NCBI GenBank assembly: GCA_030280995.1
Contig: JASXTE010000011.1
Coordinates: 21,509,817-21,573,816, forward strand
Reading direction: 5' to 3'
DNA length: 64,000 nt
Source: Hemileia vastatrix
Taxonomy: Eukaryota > Basidiomycota > Pucciniomycetes > Pucciniales > Zaghouaniaceae
Shown: piece by piece, positions 1 to 10,385 of the stretch
Position numbering within the stretch: the first letter of the stretch is position 1
Layout of the letters: the number at the start of each line of letters is the position of its first letter
Position numbers and translations under genes: made by a program
Notes under the pieces: model-generated
Databases searched by the model: none
What the model was told of the DNA's origin: nothing
What the model saw: only the letters and a program-made list of their open reading frames with translations

Positions 1-962
1 AATTTTCAGAAGTCACTCAAGAGCAAATAAGATAGAAAGTTTTAACAATAAGCAGTGCAATATACTTTCTCTAATTTTATTTTTGGTAAAGTGACACTCA
101 GAGTTTTGGTCTGGCTTGTAAGTAATTTAAGCACTAAAATTCCTTCAAAGGTTACTTCTGATGTTACTTTAAGATACCTGAAAAACCACTTGACTGCAAC
201 TCATCTAACTTTTGACCTGGTGATACCAACAATTCCATCCAAACCTTCCAACCACTTTACCTCTAGATCCCTATTCAGCCCCTTTTCCAACTTTTCCAAG
301 ACCTCATCACTACTTCCTGTAACTATAGTATCATCCACATGTAGCCACACTACTCCTGTTGAAGATTTTTCTTTTAAAATATATAGGCTTGAATCATATT
401 GAATGGCGCTGAAACCAAGGGACTTGAGTTTGTCTGCAATGTGGATCCACCAACATCTAGAAGCTTGTCTAGTACCGTATAATTCCATGTGAAGTCTGAG
501 AACATTACCAGGTTTTGTCAGATTCATACCAGGAGGAGGTTCAATCCACAAATCTTCTTCTATATCACTGTGTAAGTAAGCAGCCATGACATCAAAAGAT
601 CTTACTTTCCATCCAAACATGGCAGCCAGAGTCAACAAGATCTGTTGAGAAGCAAAAGTTGCTGTTGGAGCAAAGGTTTCTTTGAAGTCAATGCCTTCAT
701 GTTGTTTAAAACCTTTAGCAACAAATCTAGCTTTGAACCTAATTGGTACTCCTTCTTGAGAATGTTTGATGGCAAAGACCCATTTACCTTTTAGAGGAAC
801 AGCATTTTCAGGAAGAGATACCTCGGACCATACTTTGAGGCGAGACATATTTTCCATTTCAGCATTGCAGGCCCACTTCCATTCAGGAGCTTCAGAAGAC
901 TTCATTGCCTGAGGAAAAGTGTTGGGAATTGGAATTGGTGATCGTGCTGCAGCAGTTTGCAT
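1..962 (-). pseudogene. Copia-1 reverse transcriptase (broken, cut by window edge)
   Basis: The open part (201-962) contains the copia RT landmarks: a KGKWVFAIK-type start, RFKARFVAKGFKQ, the FAPTATFAS block, the DVMAAYLHSDIEEDLWIEPP block and WLHVDDTIV. The last is the catalytic box, with H-V-D-D where copia families usually have Y-V-D-D. A TGA near 201 ends the frame; RT C-terminal sequence can still be followed toward base 1 in a shifted frame. RNase H is not in the window. Copia RT would copy element RNA in cytoplasmic particles; this copy is dead. Confidence 0.88.
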
Positions 963-1046
963 TGCAGTAATGTTTGAATCTTTTTCATCAATAGTCTTTT
1001 CAGCAGCAAAGTCTCCAAAAGAAAGTGAGTTGAGAATAGATTCTAA

Positions 1047-1990
1047 TTAACCTTTTAAAGGCGAGGGGGCAGGGGCTTGATGAGAGGCTTTGTGACCTTC
1101 AGGATTACCTGTTGGGAAAATTGTCATTTCTGAGTCAAACAGTCTTCCAGATTCTTCATGCCAAAATAACCAGCCGTAGTTGTTTTGTGAGTAACCTACA
1201 ACCCTACATTTGAGTGCTCGGTTATCTAACTTGGTCCTTACCTCTTTATGGACATGTACATAAGCCTTTTCACCAAAAGTTCTCATGTTGTGAAAATTTG
1301 GACGTGTATCGTAGATTATTTTAAGAGGTGTAGATTCAGTTATTTTGCTATTGGGTATCCGGTTGTGCACATAAGATGCCCATTTGTATGCCAAACCCCA
1401 AAAACTCTTTGGAAGTCCACTGGCCAGTAAAGAGTTCCATGCAATTTCGCCCACAGTTCTGTTAAAACGTTCAGCAGTGCCATTTTGTTCAGCATGATAA
1501 GGCATGGTCACCTCATGTACTGCACCAATCAAAGATAAATACAGTTTCATTGCATTGCTATGATGCTCTCCGCCATCAGTCCTCAATACCAGTAAATTCT
1601 TTCCAGTGACATTTGTTAATTTGGTATGAAAAGTTTTAAAGACCTCCATTGCATCACTTTTACTTTTGAGAAGAAAAACTTCACCATAAGTAGAAAAAGA
1701 GTCTCTGAAGAGCGCTGCCCATTTGTAAACACCATTGATAGTTGCATCTTTGATTGGTCCAATGAGATCACCCCCTACAAGTGATAATATAGACTCGGGT
1801 GCAATTTCATGTTGTGCAGTTTTTTTCCTCACACTTTTTGCAATAGCGCAGTCAGTACAATCAATTTTGCCTTAAGGACATTCCGATGGTAAACCTAAAC
1901 CAAGGTTTAATTTAATCAGCTTCTTGAGTACCCGGTCACTAGTGTGGCCAAGTTTGTGATGCCAGTCCAAAATAGAACCAGGAGCGGCAT
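1047..1990 (-). pseudogene. Copia-1 integrase with upstream GAG-pre-integrase motif
   Basis: The reading frame 1047-1832 holds the integrase core: a GGDLIGPI start, first catalytic Asp region, VLRTDGGEHH (second Asp) and QNGTAERFNRTVGEIAW (catalytic Glu). The copia-typical NRIPNSKITESTPL and RVVGYSQNNYGWLFW blocks follow. Upstream, to about 1990, a WHHKLGHTSDRVLKKL-type GAG-pre-integrase motif and CTDC zinc ligands can be read, separated by a stop near 1872. All three catalytic residues are visible, but the gene is separated from RT by stops. Confidence 0.88.
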
Positions 1991-2189
1991 ATGGACAATG
2001 AATAGAGGCAGAGTTTACATCATCAATAAAAATTTTTGAGAGTGAATTTGCAGCATTTGAGTATGTTGGACAAGAATTAATTACTAGAGAGGTAGATTTA
2101 TCACATTTAATTGTATTTACAATCCATCTCCTACCATCTAAATCAATTTTTCCTGTAAGGATCTTGGTACCATCATGTGTAAGTACAAA

Positions 2190-2510
2190 TTATTTTTCAG
2201 ATGAAATAGAGAATTTTAATCCAGCAATAACCAAATCAAAAAGAGAGATAAGAGTTGTCCTAGCTTGGGGACAGAAGAAAACATTTTTAAGAATAACGGG
2301 GCATCCTACTTCTACAAGTTTGACATCCCCAGTTCCAGTGATAAAAGAGGGAGGGCCATTAGTTGCCACCTTAACTGGAATATGTGGTGATATAGGCTTA
2401 AAATTTAGTAGGATACTCACATCTCCCGTAACATGGTGGGTGGCTCCTGAGTCCAAAATAGCTTCAGTGCCAGAGAGTGAGGATTCCGTTTGCAATTCAA
2501 GGCTTTTCAA
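2190..2510 (-). pseudogene. Copia-1 aspartic protease
   Basis: The 106-codon frame contains ILDSGATHHVTGD, the copia protease active site (D-S-G-A-T-H-H). Further on are the hydrophobic strand and the FFCPQARTTLISL block that normally leads into the pre-integrase region. In copia elements this enzyme cleaves the Gag-Pol precursor. Stops on both sides separate it from gag and integrase. Confidence 0.85.
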
Positions 2511-2534
2511 ATCAAGATGATAAATTGATGTAAT

Positions 2535-3650
2535 TTACTCTTCCATAGCAGTTGAATCAATTTTGACAAATTTGTCCTCCACATCAGTTAAGCATATCTT
2601 GACTTTTCCCTTTGGATCAAAGGAGGAAGATGGCATGTTTTTGTTTAGTTGAGTTATTTTTTGTTGAAGGTCAAAGTACATCTTGAGTGCCAGATTGAAG
2701 AAAGTAGATCTTGGAGTGTAGGGGCAATCTGGTTGCATGTGCTTGGTAGAATTACAATCAAAGCAACATTGTTGAGCATTAGGCGGTCAATAAGAATCAG
2801 TCATTCGTTGCCTGTCATTTCCTCGTTTAAAAGCTTGTAAGGCAACATTCGATATGTTCATTGAATCATCGGCCTGATTAATAGTAGAGATATTTGATTC
2901 AGCATTTAGCAGTTTGGTAAGGAAGCTGTCAGGTGACATAGATGAAGAAGCATCCTTTGCCTCTATAGCTTGGCTGACATTGGTTGATAGATTGGCCATA
3001 AAAATGGGCAATAACACTTGAGAGAGTATGGCTTTAAGTGAATCCCAGGATAACACAAAATCAGTGCGATTAATAGCGTTGACTGATTCACAGACGCGCT
3101 TGCAGTGTTTTGCGACAGATTAAAAAGATAAGGTCAGAATAGCCAATTACGATTTGAACAGTGAGACTCTTGAAGTATGAGTTGACCTGTTGAACTTTTT
3201 AAAAAGCATCATATACGCTTTGCAACAAGAACCATTTGGTGGTAACAGTTGTTGAAGTGATACATCGATAGTATGGAAGATTATCATCCAAGCCAATTGA
3301 TTGACAAAATCATCAGCCGCACGGGGTACATCTTGGGTGGCATAAGAAGATGATCCAACATAGTTGGTGAGTACCATTTGGACTTGCCAGTCCCAGTTGT
3401 GCCAGTTCGAACCGTTGGCAAGGAGTTTTATTACGCCAACCGTGGATTTAGCGACTCTGCTCAATTCACGGAGCCGTTGTTTGATTTCATCAAGGGAGAG
3501 AGAAGCAGTTGAGGGATCGGGACAAGAGGTAGCCATAGGGTTGAGATGTGGTGGTGGAGGTCTGGTAAAAGGTGAAGGAGAGACAGTGGTACGGGGAGTA
3601 GGGGTTGTGATTGGTGAGTGTGGGGCAGATGAGATGGAAGACAATCTCAT
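2535..3650 (-). pseudogene. Copia-1 gag (capsid and CCHC zinc knuckle), broken
   Basis: Three frame pieces (3147-3650, 2787-3056, 2535-2738) form one gag. The first starts after a Pro/Ser/Thr-rich leader and carries an NGSNWHNWDWQVQMVLTNY segment typical of copia Gag. The middle piece is helical Gag. A TGA near 2787 interrupts the approach to the zinc knuckle; past it C-F-D-C-N-S-T-K-H-M-Q-P-D-C gives a canonical C-X2-C-X4-H-X4-C. Start codon is uncertain; an internal Met at the MATSCPDPST segment is an alternative. Confidence 0.8.
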
Positions 3651-3877
3651 TTGGGATCTGGTTTGGCATCATTGGGGATTACTGCCAGGGAGGTCAGACA
3701 TAAGATGGGGAATTTAATTGGGGAATGTGGGGAAAATTGTTGAAAAAAAAAATGGGGGAAAAGGTGGTGGAAAAAGTAAGCAACTCGGTGTCGTGCTTTC
3801 CAAAAGGTTAACCTCTGTAGAGACGGGATTCGAATCTCGTGAGTATTGCGCTATATGTTTAATGACAAGCGCGACAA

Positions 3878-3890
3878 GGGTCCCATAACC
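3878..3890 (-). other. Copia-1 primer binding site (initiator tRNA-Met half-molecule type)
   Basis: On the minus strand the sequence is GGTTATGGGACCC, directly abutting the CA end of the presumed 5' LTR. The Drosophila copia primer site starts GGTTATGGGCCC and pairs with the anticodon region of initiator tRNA-Met, so this looks like the same half-molecule priming. Confidence 0.7.
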
Positions 3891-3904
3891 TGTAGAATGT
3901 GCAT
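3891..3904 (-). repeat. Copia-1 5' LTR, fragment left of A1 insertion
   Basis: TGTAGAATGT and the next four bases form the last bases of the presumed copia LTR as read on the plus strand. The rest lies at 16506-16611 on the far side of A1. Bases 3901-3904 (GCAT) are the left copy of the A1 target duplication. Confidence 0.55.
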
Positions 3905-4028
3905 TGTGGAATTCCAAATCTGGGTAGACTACTTAGGTGAAAATTTGATTGGACCTTGGTTGGAAGAAAATCATGGTGATAGCAGGTGTTAGTTTGGTTG
4001 AAGGGAGTTAACTGGATTTTATTTGGGT

Positions 4029-4126
4029 GGATTTATGGTGATTTTTGGATGATTTATGGTGATTTTTGGAGGATTTATGGTGATTTTTGGAGGATTTATG
4101 GTGATTTTTTGGTGGATTTATGGTGT
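4029..4126 (+). repeat. 21 bp tandem repeat inside A1 LTR
   Basis: Units of GATTTATGGTGATTTTTGGAG repeat about four times; the 3' LTR holds a shorter version at about 15187-15267. This looks like slippage-prone U3 sequence. Confidence 0.85.
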
Positions 4127-4310
4127 TTTGGAATGGATATATGTAGGTATTCCTATTGTTATTTGATGGTTTCATGGATTGGGTATTGGTTTTACTGGAT
4201 TTTCTAGGGCTCTCTTGGTATTTTTGGTGGATGCAGTGTGCTCATGGAGTAGCCATTTTTTTCCGGTTTGCTCCGGTTTGCTCCGGTGATTTTCCGGTGC
4301 AAAAGCGAAG

Positions 4311-4634
4311 TCACTGTGGCAAAGTTGGTCATTGTGGCAAAGTTTGGTCATTGGTGCAAAAAGTCTGGGAACTGTGGCAAAGTTTGGTCACTGCAGAAAA
4401 GTCTGGGCACTGTGGCAAAGTTTGGTCACTGTAGAAAAGTCTGTTAACCAGTGCAAAGTTTGGTCGCTGTAGAAAAGTCTGATCACCAGTGCAAAGTTTA
4501 GTCACTGCAGAAAAGTCTGGGAACTGTGGAAAAGTTTGGTCACTGTAGAAAAGTCTGATCACCAGTGCAAAGTTTGGTCACTGTGCAAAGTTTGGTCACT
4601 GTGCCAAAATTTTGGCTATTGTGGCAAAATTTAG
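4311..4634 (+). repeat. GTGGCAAAGTTTGGTCACTG minisatellite in A1 LTR
   Basis: Imperfect alternating units of GTGGCAAAGTTTGGTCACTG and GAAAAGTCTGGGCAC repeat about eight times. The 3' LTR has the same block at 15454-15780. An open frame on the opposite strand here comes from the repeat and is not taken as a gene. Confidence 0.88.
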
Positions 4635-5360
4635 TTAGAAAGTAATTATGCTTACTAGATCAAAAGTTTATTGTAGATCTTATGCATGTAGGGTATTGTT
4701 GGAAAGGTCTGGAGCAGGAGAATCATATGGGGAGGGGGGGAATCTTAGTCTTCTACATGTTTTTTGTCTTTTAGTTTCGAAAATAAGGGTTTTTTTTGAT
4801 AATTAACAATATTTAACGTATAACAACAATTATAATAAAAAATATCAACATATAGGGTACCATTGGATATCTCTCATCCTTGGTGACTCAAATTTATTTC
4901 TTTTCTTATAAAATTTATAAAATAAAAATATAATAAAGAACACTCTTTAATTTTGGTGAGAAACTGGGTAAATCTGGGGCAGACCTTTAATAAGGCACCT
5001 TTGAAAAGATCATCCCAAGGGTAGTTTCTGGGGTACTTTACTGTACTTTTCAGTCTCTGGGGCAAGTGTTGCGGCTTTTTCTAAGTATTTGCCGTGACTT
5101 GTATCAGTGTAATCTGGTATTAGGTATTTGTTTTGGGGGTGTAATCATTTATTGCACTTATTTTTTCTATATTATAGGTTTCCAACACTTTCAAAGTCTT
5201 TCTCTCAGATTTTCAACTTATCCAACTCTTCAAGAAGATTTTCAAGCTTAGTTAATTGAATCTTAAATTTACTTAGAGGGACAGGGATTTCTTTTTGTTT
5301 TTCCAACTCCCTTGGATTCTGCCTGCAGAAAGGTGACTGTAGGATTCTACTCTACATTTT

Positions 5361-5377
5361 TGGCGCCCAACATGGTG
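5361..5377 (+). other. A1 primer binding site, tRNA-Lys-like
   Basis: TGGCGCCCAACATGGTG lies four bases after the 5' LTR. It closely resembles the retroviral tRNA-Lys site that begins TGGCGCCCAACGTGGGG. A2 has a near-identical site. Confidence 0.8.
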
Positions 5378-5525
5378 TTCGAATTCTCTATCTTCTGAAG
5401 AAACTTACTTGTTGGACTTCTGGATTTTGGTTTTCTGGTTTTTGGATTTTGATTGGTTGGTTATTTGTTGATTCTTGTAACTGGCTGAACCAGTACAGGA
5501 TCTTTGGTAGTAGGGATCTAGGTAT

Positions 5526-5640
5526 AGGGCTGAACCCTTGCTAGATCTGCTGTTTTTGTTTTTGTTTGTTGTTTTATCCTAGTAAAGGGCTGAACCCTTG
5601 TAGGATATTGTCAGTTGTCTGGTAAAGGGCTGAACCCTTG
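5526..5640 (+). repeat. Three leader hairpins AGGGCTGAACCCT in A1
   Basis: Copies at 5526-5540, 5585-5600 and 5624-5640 each read (A)AGGGCTGAACCCTTG, a 5 bp stem (AAGGG/CCCTT in the last two). They sit between the primer site and the gag start (5672), where packaging signals are often found. Function is inferred only from position. I did not see the same motif in the A2 leader. Confidence 0.7.
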
Positions 5641-5671
5641 CAGATTTTATTGGTTTCTGGTGCTATTTGGG

Positions 5672-8140
5672 ATGTCTTCTCCATCTGGTTCTGGTTTTAT
5701 TGCTGCTGCTGCTGATGGTGTCAGGCCTTCAGTAAGGATTCAAACTTGGGATTGGCCCAAGTTTGTTGGTGATGATGTAAAGTGGTTTTTGGGCAGATAT
5801 GAGGCTGCTGCTGGAATTTATGGGGCTTATCATTTAGATATGGTGAAGCAGGTAATCTTTTTCATTGGTGATATGGAAGTTGAGAAGGAGATTACTGGTA
5901 TGGAGGGTTATAAGACTAGGGATTGGAAAAGGCTTAGTAGGGAAATGGTGGACAGATGGGGAGTCAGATATTCAATGGTGGATTTAAATAAGGTTGTTGG
6001 AGTATGGCAAGTGCAGGGTGGAATAACTTTGGTGAGTTATAGGAAATTTGTTGGTAGTTTTGAAACTGTGGTGGAATATCTGGTGGAGGTAGAGGAATTG
6101 GCTCATGAAAATGCAGTCAAAGATTTATTTTGGTCTGATTTTGGGAGGGATGTTAGGATGGATGTGTTAAAGGAGTTGTCTAGGAAGGGGTTTATGAAAC
6201 CCTTACCTAATGGGGAGTAAAAGTTGCCTGCTCTTAAGGTTGTTAAAGAATTGGTGGTGTCTCACCTCAAGCTTTTGGCTGTGGAAAGTTATCAAGAAAC
6301 CTGTACACAGTATGTCAGCAAAATTAATGAATTTTTGGCTGATAATAACGATATTATGATGAAGGCTCAGGAGGCAAGAAAAGCTCAGTTGGGGAAACTG
6401 GTTCCTAAGGTGGATGAGAATGTGGATAAGGAGATGGTGGATCGATTGGCTGACTTAAAGAAGCAATTAAAATTTTTTTTTCAAGAAACTCAGAAGGCCA
6501 GCAGGGTTTCAGCTTCTTCTTCATCATCTTATTCAAGTAGATGTTATGATAGGACAAATGGTGGTACTGTTGATGTTTGGATTTGTTCCTACTGTAACTG
6601 GAAGGGACATAAGTCTAATGATTTTTGGACTTTGAATAGGGATCAGGCTGCTGGTAGAGTAAAATTTGATGGAAAGGTATTTAGGTTTCCTGATGGATCT
6701 TTTATCAATCCCAGTGAAGGTCAGGCCCCTTTGGATTTGGTGAGGAGGAATAGTATGGGTGAAAAGAGAGCTGGGTTTGAGGAATTGCCTACTGAGGCTT
6801 CTTCTGGTACTGGAAATAATTCTGGAGATAAGGGGAAGGGAAAAGAGGTTAGTAAGGCTAATTTTTCTACTTCATATGGTAATTTGGAGTTGGTAAAGGT
6901 TGTTAAGGCGGATGGTGAGTGTATGGCTGGTGTATATGATGTGGAGGCTGCTAGGAGGGCAGCTGCTTCTAAAGCTAGAAGCAGTATTTCTAATCAGTGA
7001 AGGTCAAGAGGTGGAAAGGCGGATTCTAAGAAGGCTGAAGATCCCAAGAAGATTTATATGCCTGAAGAGATTTGTAAGATGCAGAAGGGGATAGCTGACA
7101 TGGGTCCCCCTAGTTTTGGTGCTTTTGATCTTAATGGTGATCCTATGCCTTTGGATGATGGTTCAGATACAGAGGAGGATGTGCCTTTGGCTTCTTTTCC
7201 TAGGCCAAGTTCTAGTAGGCCAATTGAGGGAGTTAGAACTACTGTTGATGGTTCTGGTTTGGTCTCTGTGGATGGAAAGGTTCATGGGGATAATTCTAAT
7301 GTGGAGATGCGTGATGTTGTTGGTAATGTGGGACCTCAGGAGTCTTCTAGGGCAAAGGTTGCTAGGAGTAAGGCTCATTATGAGGGGCCAGTGGTTTCTG
7401 GTCAAGAGAACCCTATGGATGTTGTTTTGGGAAGGGTGAATCAGCTTCAGATTCCATTATCTTTGGGTAAATTGTTCACTATTAGTCCAGCCCTTTCTGA
7501 AAAGCAGAAGAAGCATTTGACTAGGAGAAGAGTGGCTACTGGTGAGGTGGAGTATATGTGTGAAAATGTGAAGAAGTTTGGTAATGAGGTGGAGACTCAT
7601 TTTTCTGCTCCTTTGGGATATTTAATGGTTTCTTTAAATGGCAAAGATGTGAAGGCCTTGGTTGATTCAGGCTCACAAATAAATTTAATTTCATTGGATC
7701 AAGCAACTAGTCTGGATTTGCTAATTAAAGCTGGTGTTGGAGGAAATCTCCAAGGGATAGGTGGGAATGCTACTGAGTTGATTGGTACAGCGGAGCATGT
7801 AAAGTTAGGTGTAGGTGGAGCTTTTGGAAAAGTTCATTTTTATGTGGCTAGAAGAGCTGTGAAGACAGTTTTAGGAGGGCCATTTTTGATGGATTTTGAG
7901 GCCAAGATTGGTTATCAGTCTGGTGTTGGGATTAGTTTGGAGATTACTGGGGAGGATATGAGGCGGTTACATATGAGGTTGGCACCCCCAGGTGATGAAG
8001 GTTGGGAAACTAGGCCTGGTGTTTCCAAATCTTGTCAGTGTTGCACTTGCATTAGGAAGAGAAAAGATTTGAAGTCCTCTTCTGTTGTATTTGAGGATAG
8101 TGGTGATCATTTTGTTGGTGACCCTTCTTTTTTAGGGTAG
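5672..8140 (+). pseudogene. A1 gag-protease (two in-frame stops)
   Basis: The frame from ATG 5672 continues to 8140 without frameshift but has TAA at 6218-6220 and TGA at 6998-7000. The N-terminal Gag resembles A2, including the RIQTWDWPKFVGDDVKWFL region. The zinc knuckle near 6590 reads C-S-Y-C-N-W-K-G-H-K-S-N-D-F, so its last Cys is lost (A2 keeps C). The C-terminal third holds ALVDSGSQINLISL, an aspartic protease active site. Protease is therefore fused to gag, not to RT. Upstream frame to 5615 has no ATG, so 5672 is preferred. Confidence 0.85.
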
Positions 8141-8211
8141 ATAGGGCTGATCAGTCTAGTGCTGTAATCTCTCCTCAAGAAGAAATCCCAGATTGAAGTA
8201 GGTCAACTCAA

Positions 8212-8661
8212 GTGGAATCTCAACTTTTTGTAGATAATATTACTTTATTATTACAATTTTCGTCAAATTATTTGTCTGGTTTCAGTTTTTCTTCAAGTTT
8301 TTCTCTCAAGTTTATTTCAAGTTCTGAAGATGTTTTAGGGAAAATTTTTTTGGAGCGGAAAAGTTTTGGAGTGGTCGCAAATGGGTCTAAAAGTAAGTCC
8401 TCCCAATTGTGCACCACTAGGGTTTCTTCTACACCTTTCAAAAACATTACCATGGCCACACATGTGAGCATTGGGGACACCCCTGGTTATTTTTCTAGAT
8501 ATAGCAAGAAACCATTAGACAAAAATCAAGAAAAAAATCTCAAGATAACTGAAAATAAGCAAAAAAATATTTATGTAAAGATTTTGTCAGTAGGAAGGAG
8601 CCTACTTGGTTTAATGGTGGCCTCCAGCATGAGTATAAACTGTGCGATAATTCTCAATTAA
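8212..8661 (+). other. A1 spacer ORF with KSFG cassette
   Basis: This 149-codon open frame lies between the protease and pol frames and has no known fold I recognise. It contains the block KSFGVVANGSKSKSSQLCTT followed by RVSSTPFKNIT and TPGYF. The equivalent A2 spacer (27001-27525) encodes nearly the same peptide, so the block is conserved although surrounding sequence is not. A shortened second copy precedes RT at about 9028-9085. No ATG lies at the frame start, so it may not be translated on its own. Confidence 0.5.
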
Positions 8662-10385
8662 TGTCTCATTCTGATTTCTCTCAAGAAAAATTGAAAATGA
8701 AAAAAAATTGTCTAAATAACAAAAAGCAAGAAAAGGCGTTTGTTGATTTGGGTTCTGTGATGTGTGTTGATGATTTGGTTGGTGGTTTTGTTGGCAACAC
8801 TGATGTGTCTGTGTCCAGTTTCAGAAGAGAGTTACTCCAGCATGAGGATAAAAGGCATGACTTTCTAGCTTCTGGTGGGGAGGTCACTGCAGTGCAGGAC
8901 CTATCTGAAGGTAACATGGACAGTCTCTGTGATGAGAATCCTGAACCTAATGATGATGTTTATTGCCCTAGGGGTATTTTTGATTTGGTTGGTGATTTGG
9001 GTACTGGTGAAGTGGATGAGCAGAATTTGGTACGGAAAAGTTTTGGAGTGGTGGCAAATGGGTCTAAAAATGAAGATTCTCAAGTACATGTGGAAGTGGA
9101 AGCGGCAAAATATAAGAAGATTGCTGTGAAAGTTAATCCAATCAATGAAGCGCTGCCAACTGGATTGAATCTGCCGTTGAAGAGACCACTTTTGTCAAGA
9201 GATCCATATGAAACTCCTTTAAGAAAGAATCCGCCTGAATTTTCTGAAACATCAAGAATTACTTTTGATAGGATTGGTGTTATAAATTTTGGGCCAGAGG
9301 GTTGGCTATCTGGTGAGGAGATGAATTTGTTGTTGGATGTGATGGTGTTGAGGGAGAAGGCTATTGCATTTGTGGAAGAAGAGAGGGGTGTTTTAAAGCA
9401 TTCTTATGGTGAACCTTACAAGATTCCAGTTGTTTGTCATGAACCTTGGCAACTCAAGCCAATTCCAATTCCTACTGCTCTTAAAGATGATTATATTGAA
9501 GTTTTTAGGGAAAGTATTAGGACTGGACTTTATGAATAATTGTCATCAAGTTATTCAAGTCCAGTTTTCTGTATCAAGAAGCCTAATGGAAAGCTTAGAG
9601 TGGTTCATGATCTTAGGGAATTGAATAGGGTGACTATAAAAGATGCTGGTATTCCTCCAAGTGCAGAGGAATTTGTTGATGCTTTTTCTGGAAGGGTATG
9701 TTATGGTTTGGCTGATATTATGGGGGGCTATGATGAAAGAGAATTACATCCAAATTCAAGACTTCTGACAACTTTTGATACTCCTCTTGGACGGTTACAG
9801 CTGACTAGATTACCTCAAGGTGCTACTAATTCTGTTGCTGTTTATCAAGCACAAATGGCTTGGATTTGTCAGGATGAAATTCCACAGTATTCTGGTATAT
9901 TTATTGATGATGGTGGAATTAAAGGTCCTTCAACTGATTATGATAATGAAGTGTTGGAGGAGAATCCAGGTATTAGGAGGTTTATATGGGAGTATGCAGT
10001 AACTTATGAAAGGATGTTGTTTAGGATTGAAGAAGCTGGTTTAACTATTTCCAGTTCTAAATTTTCTTGTTGTGTTCCAGATTTAGAGATTCTTGGTCAT
10101 GTGGTGTGTAGGGAAGGCCAAATTATGTCAAAGAAGAAAGTCAACAAAATTCAATCTTGGCCGAGACCTAGAAACACTACTGAAGTTAGAGGATTTTTGG
10201 GAGTATGTGTTTATGTTAGGATGTTTATTAGAGATTTCTCATCATTGGCTGCTCCATTGAGAAGGTTAACTAGGAAGGATGCTGATTGGGATTGGGATGA
10301 AGCTTGTGAAGAAGATTTTGTTAAGTTGAAGAAGGTGGTTGGTGAAGATATTATTCTTCATAAGTTGGATTATGGTGAAGGAGCT

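Larger units (their letters stand above)
1..3904 (-). mobile_element. Copia-1: decayed Ty1/copia retrotransposon, 3' end beyond window
   Basis: On the minus strand the order is gag, CCHC knuckle, protease, integrase, RT, which is the Ty1/copia order (integrase before RT). Coding is broken by many stops and frameshifts. RNase H and the 3' LTR lie left of base 1. The 5' side has a copia-type primer site (3878-3890) and the start of an LTR at 3891. That LTR is interrupted by Gypsy A1 and resumes at 16506-16611. The family assignment is firm; the short LTR is an inference, since its partner is outside the window. Confidence 0.92.
3905..5356 (+). repeat. A1 5' LTR (1452 bp)
   Basis: It aligns along its whole length with 15061-16501. 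It begins TGTGGAATTCC and ends TCTACTCTACA. It contains two internal short repeat blocks (4029-4126 and 4311-4634) and a conserved stretch near 4860-5060. Confidence 0.95.

Noticed and set aside
3785..3870. tRNA-like stretch with GGATTCGAATC near the copia-1 primer site
   Set aside because: A T-arm-like hairpin can be drawn, but its loop is not 7 bases and I could not close an acceptor stem or place an anticodon arm. More likely part of the copia leader.
4329..4562. Minus-strand 77-codon open frame in the A1 LTR
   Set aside because: Produced by the minisatellite; it repeats the same short peptide and has no counterpart beyond the repeat.
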